Assembly (NCBI GenBank): GCA_043801935.1
Contig: JAZDLO010000190.1
Span: forward strand, 1 to 35,402
Origin: JAZDLO01 sp043801935
GTDB taxonomy: Bacteria > Actinomycetota > Thermoleophilia > RBG-16-64-13
Length of the DNA: 35,402 nt
Reading direction: 5' to 3'
Shown here: positions 23,853 to 32,877 of the stretch, piece after piece
How the letters are laid out: each line of letters opens with the position of its first letter
Position numbering within the stretch: the first letter of the stretch is position 1
Made by a program: the position numbers and the translations under genes
The notes under the pieces: model-generated
Databases searched by the model: none
The model's input: the letters and a program-made list of their open reading frames with translations, nothing else
What the model was told of the DNA's origin: nothing

Positions 23853-24392
23853 ATGGGTCGCAAGCAATTGATGATAGTGGGCAAGGTAGCGCTCATCCTC
23901 GTCATCGCGGTCGGGTTGCAGACCTTGTTGGTGTCGCGGGTCAGCGTCCTGGGGGTGACCGCCGACCTCTTTCTCATCCTCACCGTGGTGGTGGCCGTCA
24001 GTCGGGGATCCATGGAAGGAGCCATCTTTGGTTTCTTCGCCGGATTGATCGCCGACGTCGCCTTTTTCCAGCCGCTGGGGGTACGGGCGCTCATATACGT
24101 CCTGGTGGGCTATTTCGTGGGCATGTTCGTCGCCCGCTTCGAGACCGTGAGCCCCTGGGGGGTGCTCTTCCTGGCGGGAAGCTCATCCTTTCTGGCCCAG
24201 TTCGTCTTTGGCCTCTTCCAGTACATCATGGGGCCGAGAGCCGCCTTTCTCACCATGGTCGGCACCCAGATGATCCCGGGCGCCGTTCTCGATGCCCTGG
24301 TAGCCGTTCCGGTCTATGTGTTACTGGTCCGCCTGCACTTGGTCCCGGCTCCGCCGATCGAGCAGGCACTGGGAAGGAGCGCACCGGAATGA
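23853..24392 (+). CDS. mreD: Rod-shape-determining protein MreD
   Basis: This 179-residue protein is mostly hydrophobic, with about five membrane spans (for example VALILVIAVGLQTLLV, ADLFLILTVVVAVS and AGLIADVAFFQPLGVRALIYVLVGYFVGMF, read in parts). It has the G-x-x-x-G-F-x-x-G-L-x-x-D pattern typical of MreD. Identification rests on hydropathy and its place between mreC and mrdA. The final ATGA (24389-24392) overlaps the start of mrdA, a sign of coupled translation. Confidence 0.9.
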   Translation: MGRKQLMIVGKVALILVIAVGLQTLLVSRVSVLGVTADLFLILTVVVAVSRGSMEGAIFGFFAGLIADVAFFQPLGVRALIYVLVGYFVGMFVARFETVSPWGVLFLAGSSSFLAQFVFGLFQYIMGPRAAFLTMVGTQMIPGAVLDALVAVPVYVLLVRLHLVPAPPIEQALGRSAPE

Positions 24393-26311
24393 TCCTTCAT
24401 CCGGTCAAGAAGAAGCGACCACCTGAGGACGACTCATTCGTGGGCATGAGGGTCGGCGTGCTTCTCCTCATAGCCCTGGCCCTCTTCGGAGTGCTTTCGT
24501 TCCGTCTTTGGTTCCTTCAGATCCTCTCGGGCGATGAATATGTCACCTACGCTCGGAACAACCGTCTGCGCGAAGTGGTGGTCGAAGCGCCTCGGGGGGT
24601 CATCTACGACCGCAACGGCCAGATCATGGTGGAGAACCGGGCGGGGCTGAGTGTCGGCCTGTTGCCCATGGACATGCGCGACCCGGAAACAGACCCGGCG
24701 GGGTTCCAGACCGAGATCTCCGGATTAGCCCGGATGCTCGAAGTACCGGAAGCCGAACTGCTGAAAGCCTACGCGCAGGCTAAGAAGGACCCCTATGTGA
24801 CCTACACGATCACGGAAGACGTGCCCGAGAACCCGGTGGTGGACTACCTGAAGGAGCACAGCCTCGAATATCCGGGCGTCGAGGTCGAGAAATCATTCCT
24901 GCGGAGCTACCCGTTCAAGGCCCTGGCCACCCATCTGCTGGGGTACGTGGCGGAGATATCACAGACCGATCTGGATCAAAAGCAATTCGACACGCTCCGA
25001 GGCGGGGCTCACATCGGCAAGGACGGGGTGGAGCGCACGTACGATTCCTTCCTGCGGGGGAAAGACGGGTGGAAGACGGTAGAGGTGGACGCCGCCGGCC
25101 GCCCGAAGAAGTTCCTCGAGGATGTGGCCGCGAAACCGGGTAACAACCTGGTCTTGACGATCGACAGCCAACTGCAGGAGGCGGCTGAGAACGCCATCGT
25201 GGAGGGGATCCAGCGTGCCCATCAGGATGGCTTCACCAACGCATCCAGCGGCGTGGTGGTGGCCCTCGATCCGCGCAACGGCGAGGTGCTGGCTCTGGCC
25301 TCATACCCGGACTATGATCCTTCGCTCTGGGTAGGCGGCATGAGTTCCGACAAGTACGCTGAGCTCAACGCTCCGGAGGCTCACAATCCTCTTTTCGATC
25401 GGGCGATCAACGGCCTGTATCCGGCCGGCTCTACGTTCAAGCCTTTCGTGGCCGCCGCGGCTCTCAACGCGGGTCTCGTCACGCCCGATACGATCTTCTC
25501 GTGCAACGGGAAATTCACTGCCGCCCAACAGACATGGAAGTGTTGGAAGACCGAGGGGCACGGTGACCTCAATTTGATCGCCGCCATCGCGCAATCATGC
25601 GACGTCTACTTCTACAACCTGGGCAGCTTGCTTTATCAGCAGACCTCGCCGGTACTCCAAAACGGGGTCCGGCAGTTCGGTTTTGACAGACCGACAGGCA
25701 TCGACTTGCCCGGGGAGACGACCAACACTCGGGTACCGGACAAGGACTGGAAGCGGGAGAACGGCAAGACCGAGATCGACAAGCTTTGGAAGCCGGGCGA
25801 CGAGATCAACTTGGCCATCGGACAGGGCGACCTCTTGGTCACTCCCATGCAGATGGCCGTCGGCCTATCCGCGATCGCCAACGGCGGCACTGTGTGGGTG
25901 CCTCATCTGGGCCTTCAGATCACCGACGCCTCCCGCAATGTCATCCACCAGTTCGAGAATGAGAAGCGCCCAGATGTGGGGATGAGCGCGGGCACCCTCA
26001 GCGCAGTCAGGAGAGGCATGAGACTGGTGACCTCCGACCACTCCGGGACCGCGTACGCCGCATTCGCGGGTTTCCCCGTGAGCGTAGCAGGCAAGACCGG
26101 CACTTCTGAGAAGAAACCAGACGACGACTACGCCCTTTTCATGGGATACGCCCCCGCTGACGGCAACAAGGAGCCCGAGATCGTGGTGGTCGCACTGATA
26201 GAGCAAGGCGGGCACGGCAGCTCGGTCGCTGCGCCGGTGGTCCGGCGAGTGATGGAGGCCTACTTCCATACCGAGTCCGGGGGACCGCAGATCGTCCCGG
26301 TGACAGAATAG
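24389..26311 (+). CDS. mrdA: Penicillin-binding protein 2 (elongation transpeptidase)
   Basis: PBP2 cross-links peptidoglycan during side-wall growth. The 640-residue product has an N-terminal anchor (GVLLLIALALFGVLSFRLWF), the pedestal domain with APRGVIYDRNGQIMVEN, and the transpeptidase domain with active Ser348 in AGSTFKPF, the SCD motif (AQSCDVYFYNLG) and Lys569 in GKTGTSE. All three catalytic motifs are intact. The start ATG 24389 overlaps the mreD stop; the longer in-frame frame upstream is an antisense-like reading of mreC/mreD and is not coding. rodA begins 12 bp later. Confidence 0.95.
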   Translation: MILHPVKKKRPPEDDSFVGMRVGVLLLIALALFGVLSFRLWFLQILSGDEYVTYARNNRLREVVVEAPRGVIYDRNGQIMVENRAGLSVGLLPMDMRDPETDPAGFQTEISGLARMLEVPEAELLKAYAQAKKDPYVTYTITEDVPENPVVDYLKEHSLEYPGVEVEKSFLRSYPFKALATHLLGYVAEISQTDLDQKQFDTLRGGAHIGKDGVERTYDSFLRGKDGWKTVEVDAAGRPKKFLEDVAAKPGNNLVLTIDSQLQEAAENAIVEGIQRAHQDGFTNASSGVVVALDPRNGEVLALASYPDYDPSLWVGGMSSDKYAELNAPEAHNPLFDRAINGLYPAGSTFKPFVAAAALNAGLVTPDTIFSCNGKFTAAQQTWKCWKTEGHGDLNLIAAIAQSCDVYFYNLGSLLYQQTSPVLQNGVRQFGFDRPTGIDLPGETTNTRVPDKDWKRENGKTEIDKLWKPGDEINLAIGQGDLLVTPMQMAVGLSAIANGGTVWVPHLGLQITDASRNVIHQFENEKRPDVGMSAGTLSAVRRGMRLVTSDHSGTAYAAFAGFPVSVAGKTGTSEKKPDDDYALFMGYAPADGNKEPEIVVVALIEQGGHGSSVAAPVVRRVMEAYFHTESGGPQIVPVTE

Positions 26312-26322
26312 CGGGTGCATCG

Positions 26323-27522
26323 GTGAATCAGCGCATCAACGTGCTCCAGAACGCAGGCGAACGCCGGCAGCCACTGGGCTTCTCACTAGGCACCTATCTG
26401 CGCAGCATGGATTGGATACTGCTTGCTGCCACATTGGCTCTTGTGGTCTACGGGCTGCTCATACTCTATTCAGCCACCCATGCCGATACCAATATCTCGA
26501 GCCCGCTCTTCTACGTTCGTTCACAGGCCGTGGGCCTGGTGTTGGGGTTCGTGTTTCTGATCATGCTCAGCGTCGCCAACTACGAGAGGATCGCTCGCTG
26601 GCAGGTGTACCTCTACGGAGCTACCTTGTTGATCCTCGTCCTGACCCTTGCCATCGGCACGGGAAATGAGACGGTGGGGGCCGATCGTTGGATCCAGCTC
26701 CCTTACTTCCGGCTCCAGACCTCGGAATTGGCTAAGTTCATGCTCATCCTCTCGCTGGGCGCGGTCCTTGCCGAGGGGGTCGAGCTCCGGCATCGACTGC
26801 GCTTTGTCATCCTGTGTGTGGTGTACGTGATGGTACCCGGTGTCCTCGTCTTCTTGCAGCCTGACCTGGGGACCGCACTGGTGTTCGTAGGCATCCTGGT
26901 GGTCATGTTGGTCGTCTGGGGTATCCGCCTCCCACACTTGGGGGTCTTAGCCGGAGCGGGGGCAATCGCGACCGTGCTGGTGCTGCGAATACTGCCGAGC
27001 GCCTTCGGCGTCAACCTGCTCAAGGATTATCAGGTGAGCCGGCTCAGCTTGTTCCTCGACCCAGAACGTGACCCCACTGGGGTGGGGTATCAGTTGATCC
27101 AGAGCAAGATCGCCGTGGGGAGCGGCATGTTCACCGGGAAGGGTTACATGAGCGGTACCCAGACCCACCTGAATTTCCTGCCTGCCCACCACACGGACTT
27201 CATCTTTGCCGTCATCGGAGAGGAACTGGGGTTCATGGGGGCGATACTCCTACTCGGTCTGTTCGCGGTGGTCATCTGGCGGGCATTCAGGATCGCTCGC
27301 CTGTCGCGCCATCTGTACGGTACCCTGGTAGCCGCCGGCGTGGCCGGCGTGCTCGTGTTCCAGGTGTTTGTGAATGTGGGCATGACCATCGGGATCATGC
27401 CCGTCACCGGGATACCGCTGCCCTTTGTGAGTTTCGGTAGCAGCTCCCTGGTAGTATTCTTGATGGCCATCGGGCTGCTGGAGAGCGTGCACGTGCATTC
27501 TGTGGCCGGCTCGACCAAATGA
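26323..27522 (+). CDS. rodA: RodA, SEDS peptidoglycan glycosyltransferase
   Basis: RodA polymerises lipid II into glycan strands together with PBP2. The 399-residue protein has about ten membrane spans, the sequence QPDLGTALVFVGIL, and the signature loop TQTHLNFLPAHHTDFIFAVIGEELGF, followed by GIMPVTGIPLPFVSFGSSS. These mark the RodA/FtsW/SpoVE family, and the neighbouring mrdA decides for RodA. The start is GTG 26323; no strong ribosome site precedes it. Confidence 0.95.
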   Translation: MNQRINVLQNAGERRQPLGFSLGTYLRSMDWILLAATLALVVYGLLILYSATHADTNISSPLFYVRSQAVGLVLGFVFLIMLSVANYERIARWQVYLYGATLLILVLTLAIGTGNETVGADRWIQLPYFRLQTSELAKFMLILSLGAVLAEGVELRHRLRFVILCVVYVMVPGVLVFLQPDLGTALVFVGILVVMLVVWGIRLPHLGVLAGAGAIATVLVLRILPSAFGVNLLKDYQVSRLSLFLDPERDPTGVGYQLIQSKIAVGSGMFTGKGYMSGTQTHLNFLPAHHTDFIFAVIGEELGFMGAILLLGLFAVVIWRAFRIARLSRHLYGTLVAAGVAGVLVFQVFVNVGMTIGIMPVTGIPLPFVSFGSSSLVVFLMAIGLLESVHVHSVAGSTK

Positions 27523-27556
27523 GGACCGGGACTTCGGAGCGATCGGGAGGCTTTGA

Positions 27557-28408
27557 GTGGCCAAGTTACCGCTGAATCTATCCAAGGCCCTGGATGCTTG
27601 GAAAGAGGCGTCCGCGAAGGCCGACCGGTCCGCCAGCGTGGTGCTGGCCGGCGATGAGCGGCTCGTAGAGCTTGCTCAGCACCAATTCTCAGTCGGGGGG
27701 ACGGTACCGGCAACCTGGGTCGGTCCTCTGGAGGAGTTGCCAGGGGTGTCTTCGGTGGCCGGCGAGGTGTTGGTGGTGTTGGTGGCGGCCGAGAGGGAGG
27801 CTGAGGTTCTCGCTGTTCTCGGGTCGGCACGCCCCAAGGGTGGAGCCGTCGTCGCCGTGGACGAGGGCTCAGGGGCGACGGGAAAGATCACCTATCCGGG
27901 TAAAGGCCTGACCCGGGTGTCGTTCTCAGACTCGCCCGCCGGCTGGCGTCAGGTCTTCAGCTCCTGCGCCGGCGCAGCCGGCGATCACACGGTGGCTTTG
28001 GGACGCCGCTATCCCGCCGTCAGGGCCGCGGCGGCGCGGCGGGTCATCGATCGCACCGCGGGGCAGAACGCGCTCATCGGCCTGTTGTTCGTCCTGCCGG
28101 GCGCCGATATGCCGGCGATGACCCTCAATCAGATCAAGATGATCCTATCCATAGCCAGCATCTACGGGGAACAGATCGACCTCGAGCGGGCTGTGGAACT
28201 CGCCGGGGTCGTAGGAATGGGCTTTGGTTTTCGAGCCCTGTCCCGTCTGTTGGTGCGGTCGACGCCGGGCCTTGGCTGGGTATTGAAGGCTGTGACAGGC
28301 TACACGGCGACTCTGGCCGTCGGTCTGGGGGCCGTCCACTACTTCGAGAAAGGGGCTCCCGCCTCCACCAGCCGGGTGGTGGCTCTCGCAAAAACCCTGA
28401 AGTCTTGA
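27557..28408 (+). CDS. DUF697-like membrane-associated protein in the elongation gene cluster
   Basis: The 283-residue product starts at GTG 27557 with GGGAGG 7 nt upstream. The N-terminal half is soluble (VVLAGDERLVELAQHQF, VVLVAAEREAEVLAVLG) and the C-terminal half hydrophobic. From about residue 165 it has NALIGLLFVLPGADMPAMTL, then QIKMILSIASIYGE and GFGFRALSRLL, the pattern of DUF697 proteins, where P-x-A-D-x-P-A-x-T and the Q-x-K-M are typical. The function is unknown. It lies 34 bp after rodA and its stop overlaps the next gene (TTGA, 28405-28408), so it is probably transcribed with both. A role at the membrane near the elongation complex is a guess. Confidence 0.75.
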   Translation: MAKLPLNLSKALDAWKEASAKADRSASVVLAGDERLVELAQHQFSVGGTVPATWVGPLEELPGVSSVAGEVLVVLVAAEREAEVLAVLGSARPKGGAVVAVDEGSGATGKITYPGKGLTRVSFSDSPAGWRQVFSSCAGAAGDHTVALGRRYPAVRAAAARRVIDRTAGQNALIGLLFVLPGADMPAMTLNQIKMILSIASIYGEQIDLERAVELAGVVGMGFGFRALSRLLVRSTPGLGWVLKAVTGYTATLAVGLGAVHYFEKGAPASTSRVVALAKTLKS

Positions 28409-30966
28409 GTCAGACCACGGTCCAGCTCCGTTTTGAGAACATCCTTTCGAGGATCCAGCAGCCCGCTCGACTGATAGGTAATGAATTTGGATCCGGTCCC
28501 GGTTTCAGCGGGCGGGCGGACGAGCTCCGCGTGGTGCTGGGCTTTCCCGATGTCTACGAGATAGGCATCTCCAATCAGGCCATTCAGATCTTGTATCACC
28601 TTGCGGCCGGGGTGGAGGGCGTGGCCGTCGAGCGTACCTACCTCCCCTGGGTGGACGCCATCGCCGAGATGCGCCGAGAGGGTGTCCCCCTTCTGACCCT
28701 AGAGACATGGAGCCCGCTGGTCGAGGCCGATCTCCTGGGGCTTACGCTCCAGCACGAATTCAACTACACGAACGTTCTTGAACTGCTCGATCTGGCGGGA
28801 GTCCCGCTACATGCATCCGAGCGGACGGAGGAGCATCCTCTCGTGCTGGGGGGCGGACCGGCCACGGCTGATTTCCTTCCGCTCAGCCGGTTTCTGGACG
28901 CCGTGGCCGTGGGCGACGGCGAAGAGTTGTTCCCGGAGATCCTTCAGGTCATGGTGGGGGCCAAGCGGGAGGGCGTCTCGCGGCTCGAGACAAAGCGGAG
29001 ACTCAGCCTCGTCAGCGGGATCTACGTGCCCGGGCTGAGCGACGCAGTGACTCGTAGGGTCCTGCCCCGTCTGGAGGGCGCACCCTACCCCGGATCGTGC
29101 CTTGTGCCGTTGACCGCCGGGGTGCACGATCGCGCCTGGGTGGAGGTTATGCGCGGTTGCACACGGGGCTGCCGCTTCTGCCAGGCGGGTATGTGGTACC
29201 GACCGGTGCGGGAGCGTTCGCCGGAGGAAGTAACGACCATGGCCGAAGCTCAGCTGGCGGCCAGTGGCCATCAAGAACTGGCTTTCGCCTCGCTCTCCAC
29301 GACGGACTACTCGTGCCTCGAAGGGTTGCTGGCCGAGACCGTGCGGACGCATCCCGAGCTGCGGATCTCCCTGCCGTCGCTGCGAGTGGACAGCGCCGCG
29401 ATCCGGCTGGCTCACCTGGTGTCACCTACCGGCCCTTCTTTGACCTTGGCACCCGAGGCGGGGAGCGCGCGCATGCGCGCCATAATCAACAAGAATGTCT
29501 CGGAGGCGGATGTTCTGGCGGCGGCGGAGGAAGCCTTCCACTCGGGACGGACGACGCTCAAGCTGTATTTCATGATCGGGCTGCCTCTGGAGACGGACGC
29601 CGACGTAGCCGCCATCGCAGACCTGTGCCTGCGCCTGCGCGATCTGGGCCGACGGAAACTTGGCTCCCAGGCCGGACGCGTTCAGTTGAACGTCAGCGTC
29701 AACAACTTCGTACCCAAACCCTTCACCCCCTTCCAGTGGGCCGGCATGGCCGACCGGGAGACCCTCCTCCGGCGCCAAGATCTGCTGCGTCGCCACTTGC
29801 GCAAGTCCGGGGTACGTCTTGCCCTGCATGATGTGGACAAAAGCTATCTGGAAGCCGCTCTCGCCCGGGGGGGTGACGACATGGGTGGGGCGCTGGAGGA
29901 GGCGTGGATGCATGGAGCCCGGTTTGACTCCTGGACCGAGCATTTCCGCGGTGAGGCATGGAGCCGGGCACTCGCGTCCGCCGGCACCTCGGCCGAGGCG
30001 CTCGCCACCGCGACGATCCCGCGCGAACTGCCGCTGCCTTGGGATGTCATCCACGGCGTGGTCGGCCGTGACTTCCTTTGGGCCGAGTGGGAACGGGCGC
30101 TGAGCGGCGAGAGCACGGCCGACTGCCGGTGGGAGGAGTGCAGTGACTGCGGCGTCTGCGTGGCAGCACTCGGCAACGACCTGGCTGATACCTTCGGTGG
30201 GGCGCCACGAACGCCAGACTCGGGCGCGGTGGTCGCCGGCCCAGGCGCGCACCCGCTCCCGGCCAGGTCTGCCACGCTCGGTCGAGAGGCACCGCGATTG
30301 CGCTACCTGCTCACCTTCGCGGTGACCGGGAGAGGCAGGTTCATCGGCCATCTCGATCGAGCAGAGATACTCCGGCGGGCGGTGCGAAAGGCGGGTGGGC
30401 GGTTGGCGCTTTCCGCGGGCATGCGACCCAAACCCCTACTGAGCCTTGCCCTCCCCCTCGCCGTGGGGGTCGAGGGTCTGCGCGAGTTGTGCGGTTTCGA
30501 ACTGGCCGAGGAGCCGTCCGCGTCGTTCGTCGCCCGGCTTGCGACCGCGCTGCCTGCCGACATGCTCTTGCTGGCCGTGGAACCTTATGAAGCTACGCGA
30601 TCGGTGCCCGCGCGAGTCGTCCGGGTGGCATACGATGTCCAGGTGCGGGCCGCGACTCAGGGAAGACCGGCCGCCGCGGGACCGGACAGGCAGCTCATCG
30701 AGGCGGTCGAGCGTTTCGCCGATGCACCTGAACTGATGGTCGAGGAGGAGCGGGACGGGAGGGTCCGTCGCATCGACGTCAAACGCTATGTGGACCACCT
30801 CCGAGTGGAGGCCGGGGCCGGCGGGGTTGATACGCTATCGTTCGAGGCCGCCGTGACACCCGCCGGCACCGCCCGCCCGGAGCGGGTCGTCAAAGCGCTG
30901 ATTGCACTCGCCAGCCTGGAACTTGAGATCAAAAGGATCACGCGGACGCGCATCGAGCTTTCATGA
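28405..30966 (+). CDS. Two-part radical SAM protein (TIGR03960 plus DUF2344/TIGR03936 type)
   Basis: The 853-residue protein joins an N-terminal B12-binding-like domain (VVLGFPDVYEIGISNQAIQI), a radical SAM core, and a C-terminal DUF2344-type domain (YLLTFAVTGRGRFIGHLDRAEILRRAVRKAGG, read in parts). The 4Fe-4S cysteines are Cys252, Cys256 and Cys259 in GCTRGCRFCQAGMWYRP. This pair is usually found as a fused or adjacent gene in front of an RNase E/G gene, as here, and may act on RNA or ribosomes, but the reaction is unknown. The N-terminus LRFENILSRIQQPARLIG is typical of the family. The start is TTG 28405, overlapping the previous stop. Four further cysteines (CRWEECSDCGVC, near residue 575-590) may hold a second cluster. 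Confidence 0.9.
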   Translation: MSQTTVQLRFENILSRIQQPARLIGNEFGSGPGFSGRADELRVVLGFPDVYEIGISNQAIQILYHLAAGVEGVAVERTYLPWVDAIAEMRREGVPLLTLETWSPLVEADLLGLTLQHEFNYTNVLELLDLAGVPLHASERTEEHPLVLGGGPATADFLPLSRFLDAVAVGDGEELFPEILQVMVGAKREGVSRLETKRRLSLVSGIYVPGLSDAVTRRVLPRLEGAPYPGSCLVPLTAGVHDRAWVEVMRGCTRGCRFCQAGMWYRPVRERSPEEVTTMAEAQLAASGHQELAFASLSTTDYSCLEGLLAETVRTHPELRISLPSLRVDSAAIRLAHLVSPTGPSLTLAPEAGSARMRAIINKNVSEADVLAAAEEAFHSGRTTLKLYFMIGLPLETDADVAAIADLCLRLRDLGRRKLGSQAGRVQLNVSVNNFVPKPFTPFQWAGMADRETLLRRQDLLRRHLRKSGVRLALHDVDKSYLEAALARGGDDMGGALEEAWMHGARFDSWTEHFRGEAWSRALASAGTSAEALATATIPRELPLPWDVIHGVVGRDFLWAEWERALSGESTADCRWEECSDCGVCVAALGNDLADTFGGAPRTPDSGAVVAGPGAHPLPARSATLGREAPRLRYLLTFAVTGRGRFIGHLDRAEILRRAVRKAGGRLALSAGMRPKPLLSLALPLAVGVEGLRELCGFELAEEPSASFVARLATALPADMLLLAVEPYEATRSVPARVVRVAYDVQVRAATQGRPAAAGPDRQLIEAVERFADAPELMVEEERDGRVRRIDVKRYVDHLRVEAGAGGVDTLSFEAAVTPAGTARPERVVKALIALASLELEIKRITRTRIELS

Positions 30967-32408
30967 AGCAACTTCTCATCTCCCGCGACAGTCTTGAGAC
31001 CCGGGTGGCCCTGATCGAGGAGGGCCGGCTGGCCGAGTTGTATCTGGAGCGTCCCGGTTTTCTGTCTTTGGTGGGCAACATCTACAAGGGCCGGGTCGAG
31101 AACGTGCTTGCGGGCATGGACGCGGCTTTTGTCGATATCGGTCTGGAGCGGAACGGCTTTCTTTACGTCGATGAAGTATCTACACCCGAGATCGGCGCGG
31201 GGCAGAGCCGCAAGATCACCAACCTGTTGCAGGGGGGCAATGAGCTGCTCGTGCAGGTGACCCGCGATGCCATGGGCGGCAAAGGCCCTCGCCTGACCAC
31301 TCAGTTGGGGCTCGCCGGCCGCTACCTGGTCTACATGCCCGAATCGGCGACGTCAGGGGTGTCTCGTCGGCTGGATGATGAGGAGCGTGAACGGCTGCGT
31401 TCGATCTGCCGGGAGCTGAGGCCTGCCGTCGGAGGCTTGATCATCCGCACCGCGGCGGAAGCGGCGGACGAAGAGGCTATCGCCCGCGATCTGCGCTTCT
31501 TGCAGCGTGTGTGGGGAGGGGTGGAGCGGCGTGCCGCCGTGTCGCACGCCCCGTCATTGGTGTACACGGAGTCTGAGCTGGCAGTGCGGGCTGTTCGCGA
31601 TCTCATGGGCTCGGATTTCGGTAACGTGCTTGTGGATGAGGAGAGGCTCCACCGGCGTCTGGTGAACTACCTCCGCGCCGTCGCCCCGGAACTGGCGGGC
31701 CGGGTGGATCGCTACGAGGGTTCGGTTTCTCTCTTCGAGCGATTCGGTGTCGAAGGGGAGACGAAGAAGGCTCTCGCCCGGCGAGTGGGACTGCCCTCAG
31801 GCGGACACATCGTGATAGACCACACAGAGGCGATGACCGTCATCGACGTCAACACAGGGCGTTATGTGGGAAAGCGATTCCTCGAAGACACCACCCTCAA
31901 GACGAACCTGGAAGCCTGCCGGGAGATCGTCCGTCAGCTGAGGCTGCGGGACATAGGGGGGATCATCGTCATCGACTTCATCGACATGACCGCCCGGGTC
32001 AATAGGGAGGCGGTACTGGCCGCTCTTGAGGCCGAGTTGGCTCGGGACCGCACCAAGACGTATGTGGTCGAGATATCTCCCCTGGGGCTGGTGGAGATGA
32101 CCCGGCAGAACATCACTCGTGGATTGCGCGAAGTGATGACCCGGTCGTGCTCGTCATGTAGGGGAGAAGGTCGAGTGATCTCCGAGGAATCAGCGCTGAT
32201 CGAGGTGGAGCGCCGGCTGCGGAGCATGGCCTTCTCATCAGTCCTCCCCGGTCTGCGCGTCGAGGTCCATCCCTGGGTGGCCGCGCACCTGCTCGGAGGA
32301 CCGGGCGCCCGGCTTCGGGAGCTCGAGACCATGACGGGCCATCGCTTGTTCGTGCAGGCGGCGGACGAGAGCGTGCCCCTGGATCACCTCGCCGTCGTTC
32401 CCGACTGA
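30963..32408 (+). CDS. rng: Ribonuclease E/G family endoribonuclease
   Basis: RNase E/G enzymes cut single-stranded, AU-rich RNA in mRNA decay and rRNA processing. The 481-residue product is the catalytic core only, as in RNase G. It starts with KQLLISRDSLETRVALIEEG, then the S1 domain (GNIYKGRVENVLAGMDAAFVDIGLERNGFLYVDE, read in parts). The metal-binding aspartates are Asp295 in VIDVNTGRYVGK and Asp338 in IVIDFIDM, and the zinc-link cysteines are Cys396 and Cys399 (RSCSSCRGEGR). There is no scaffold tail for a degradosome. The ATG overlaps the previous stop (ATGA, 30963-30966), so it is coupled to the radical SAM gene. Confidence 0.94.
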   Translation: MKQLLISRDSLETRVALIEEGRLAELYLERPGFLSLVGNIYKGRVENVLAGMDAAFVDIGLERNGFLYVDEVSTPEIGAGQSRKITNLLQGGNELLVQVTRDAMGGKGPRLTTQLGLAGRYLVYMPESATSGVSRRLDDEERERLRSICRELRPAVGGLIIRTAAEAADEEAIARDLRFLQRVWGGVERRAAVSHAPSLVYTESELAVRAVRDLMGSDFGNVLVDEERLHRRLVNYLRAVAPELAGRVDRYEGSVSLFERFGVEGETKKALARRVGLPSGGHIVIDHTEAMTVIDVNTGRYVGKRFLEDTTLKTNLEACREIVRQLRLRDIGGIIVIDFIDMTARVNREAVLAALEAELARDRTKTYVVEISPLGLVEMTRQNITRGLREVMTRSCSSCRGEGRVISEESALIEVERRLRSMAFSSVLPGLRVEVHPWVAAHLLGGPGARLRELETMTGHRLFVQAADESVPLDHLAVVPD

Positions 32409-32492
32409 AAGGGGGCCGGGGCCGGATCGGCGCGTCGTGGGGAGTCGCCTGCGGGCGGTCTCCGGACAGTGGCACCGTGCCGGCAACCTTGC

Positions 32493-32498
32493 TATACT
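32493..32498 (+). promoter_or_regulatory. -10 box of the rplU-rpmA operon
   Basis: TATACT (in GCTATACTGC) lies in the 154-bp gap between rng and rplU, about 70 bp before the rplU start. The -35 box is not clear. Confidence 0.5.
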
Positions 32499-32509
32499 GC
32501 CTTGCTTAC

Positions 32510-32528
32510 GGCCGCGGCATGCGCGGCC
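32510..32528 (+). ncRNA. Hairpin in the rplU leader (possible L21-type leader)
   Basis: GGCCGCG (32510-32516) pairs perfectly with CGCGGCC (32522-32528) around a 5-nt loop. It falls between the -10 box and the ribosome site of rplU. Leaders before rplU often bind ribosomal protein and control synthesis, but I cannot show that here. Confidence 0.4.
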
Positions 32529-32562
32529 AATTCAGGTAGGTAAAAACGTGCGAGGAGTCGGG

Positions 32563-32865
32563 ATGTTCGCCATCGTCGAGGTCGGCGGTAAGCAATACCG
32601 GGTAGAAGAAGGGCGGGAGGTCGTGGTCGACCGCCTGGCCGCCGCCGAAGGGGCGACCGTTCAGTTGCGTTCGCTTCTCGTCGCCGACGGTAGTGAGGTC
32701 ACGCTGGCGGGCGGGGGCAAGGAAGCCACGGTGACGGCCCGCGTGGTCGAGCATTTCCGGGGACCTAAGATCACCATCTCAAGGTTCAAGCCGAAACGGG
32801 GCTGGCGCAAGAAGACCGGCTTCCGCTCAGGGCTCACCCGCCTTGAGGTGCAGAAGATCGCGTAG
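32563..32865 (+). CDS. rplU: 50S ribosomal protein L21
   Basis: The 100-residue product starts MFAIVEVGGKQYRVEEGREV, the L21 hallmark, and has FRGPKITISRFKPKRGWRKKTGFR, the basic rRNA-binding loop with the family's final strand. ATG 32563 has GAGGAG (32552-32557) 5 nt before it; the longer frame upstream has no L21 similarity. rpmA follows 12 bp later. Confidence 0.97.
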   Translation: MFAIVEVGGKQYRVEEGREVVVDRLAAAEGATVQLRSLLVADGSEVTLAGGGKEATVTARVVEHFRGPKITISRFKPKRGWRKKTGFRSGLTRLEVQKIA

Positions 32866-32877
32866 GAAGGATAGGGC

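Noticed and set aside
23297..24388. N-terminal extension of about 360 codons to PBP2
   Set aside because: It overlaps mreC and mreD in another frame and has a low-complexity His/Arg/Gly product. ATG 24389 overlaps the mreD stop and yields a normal PBP2.
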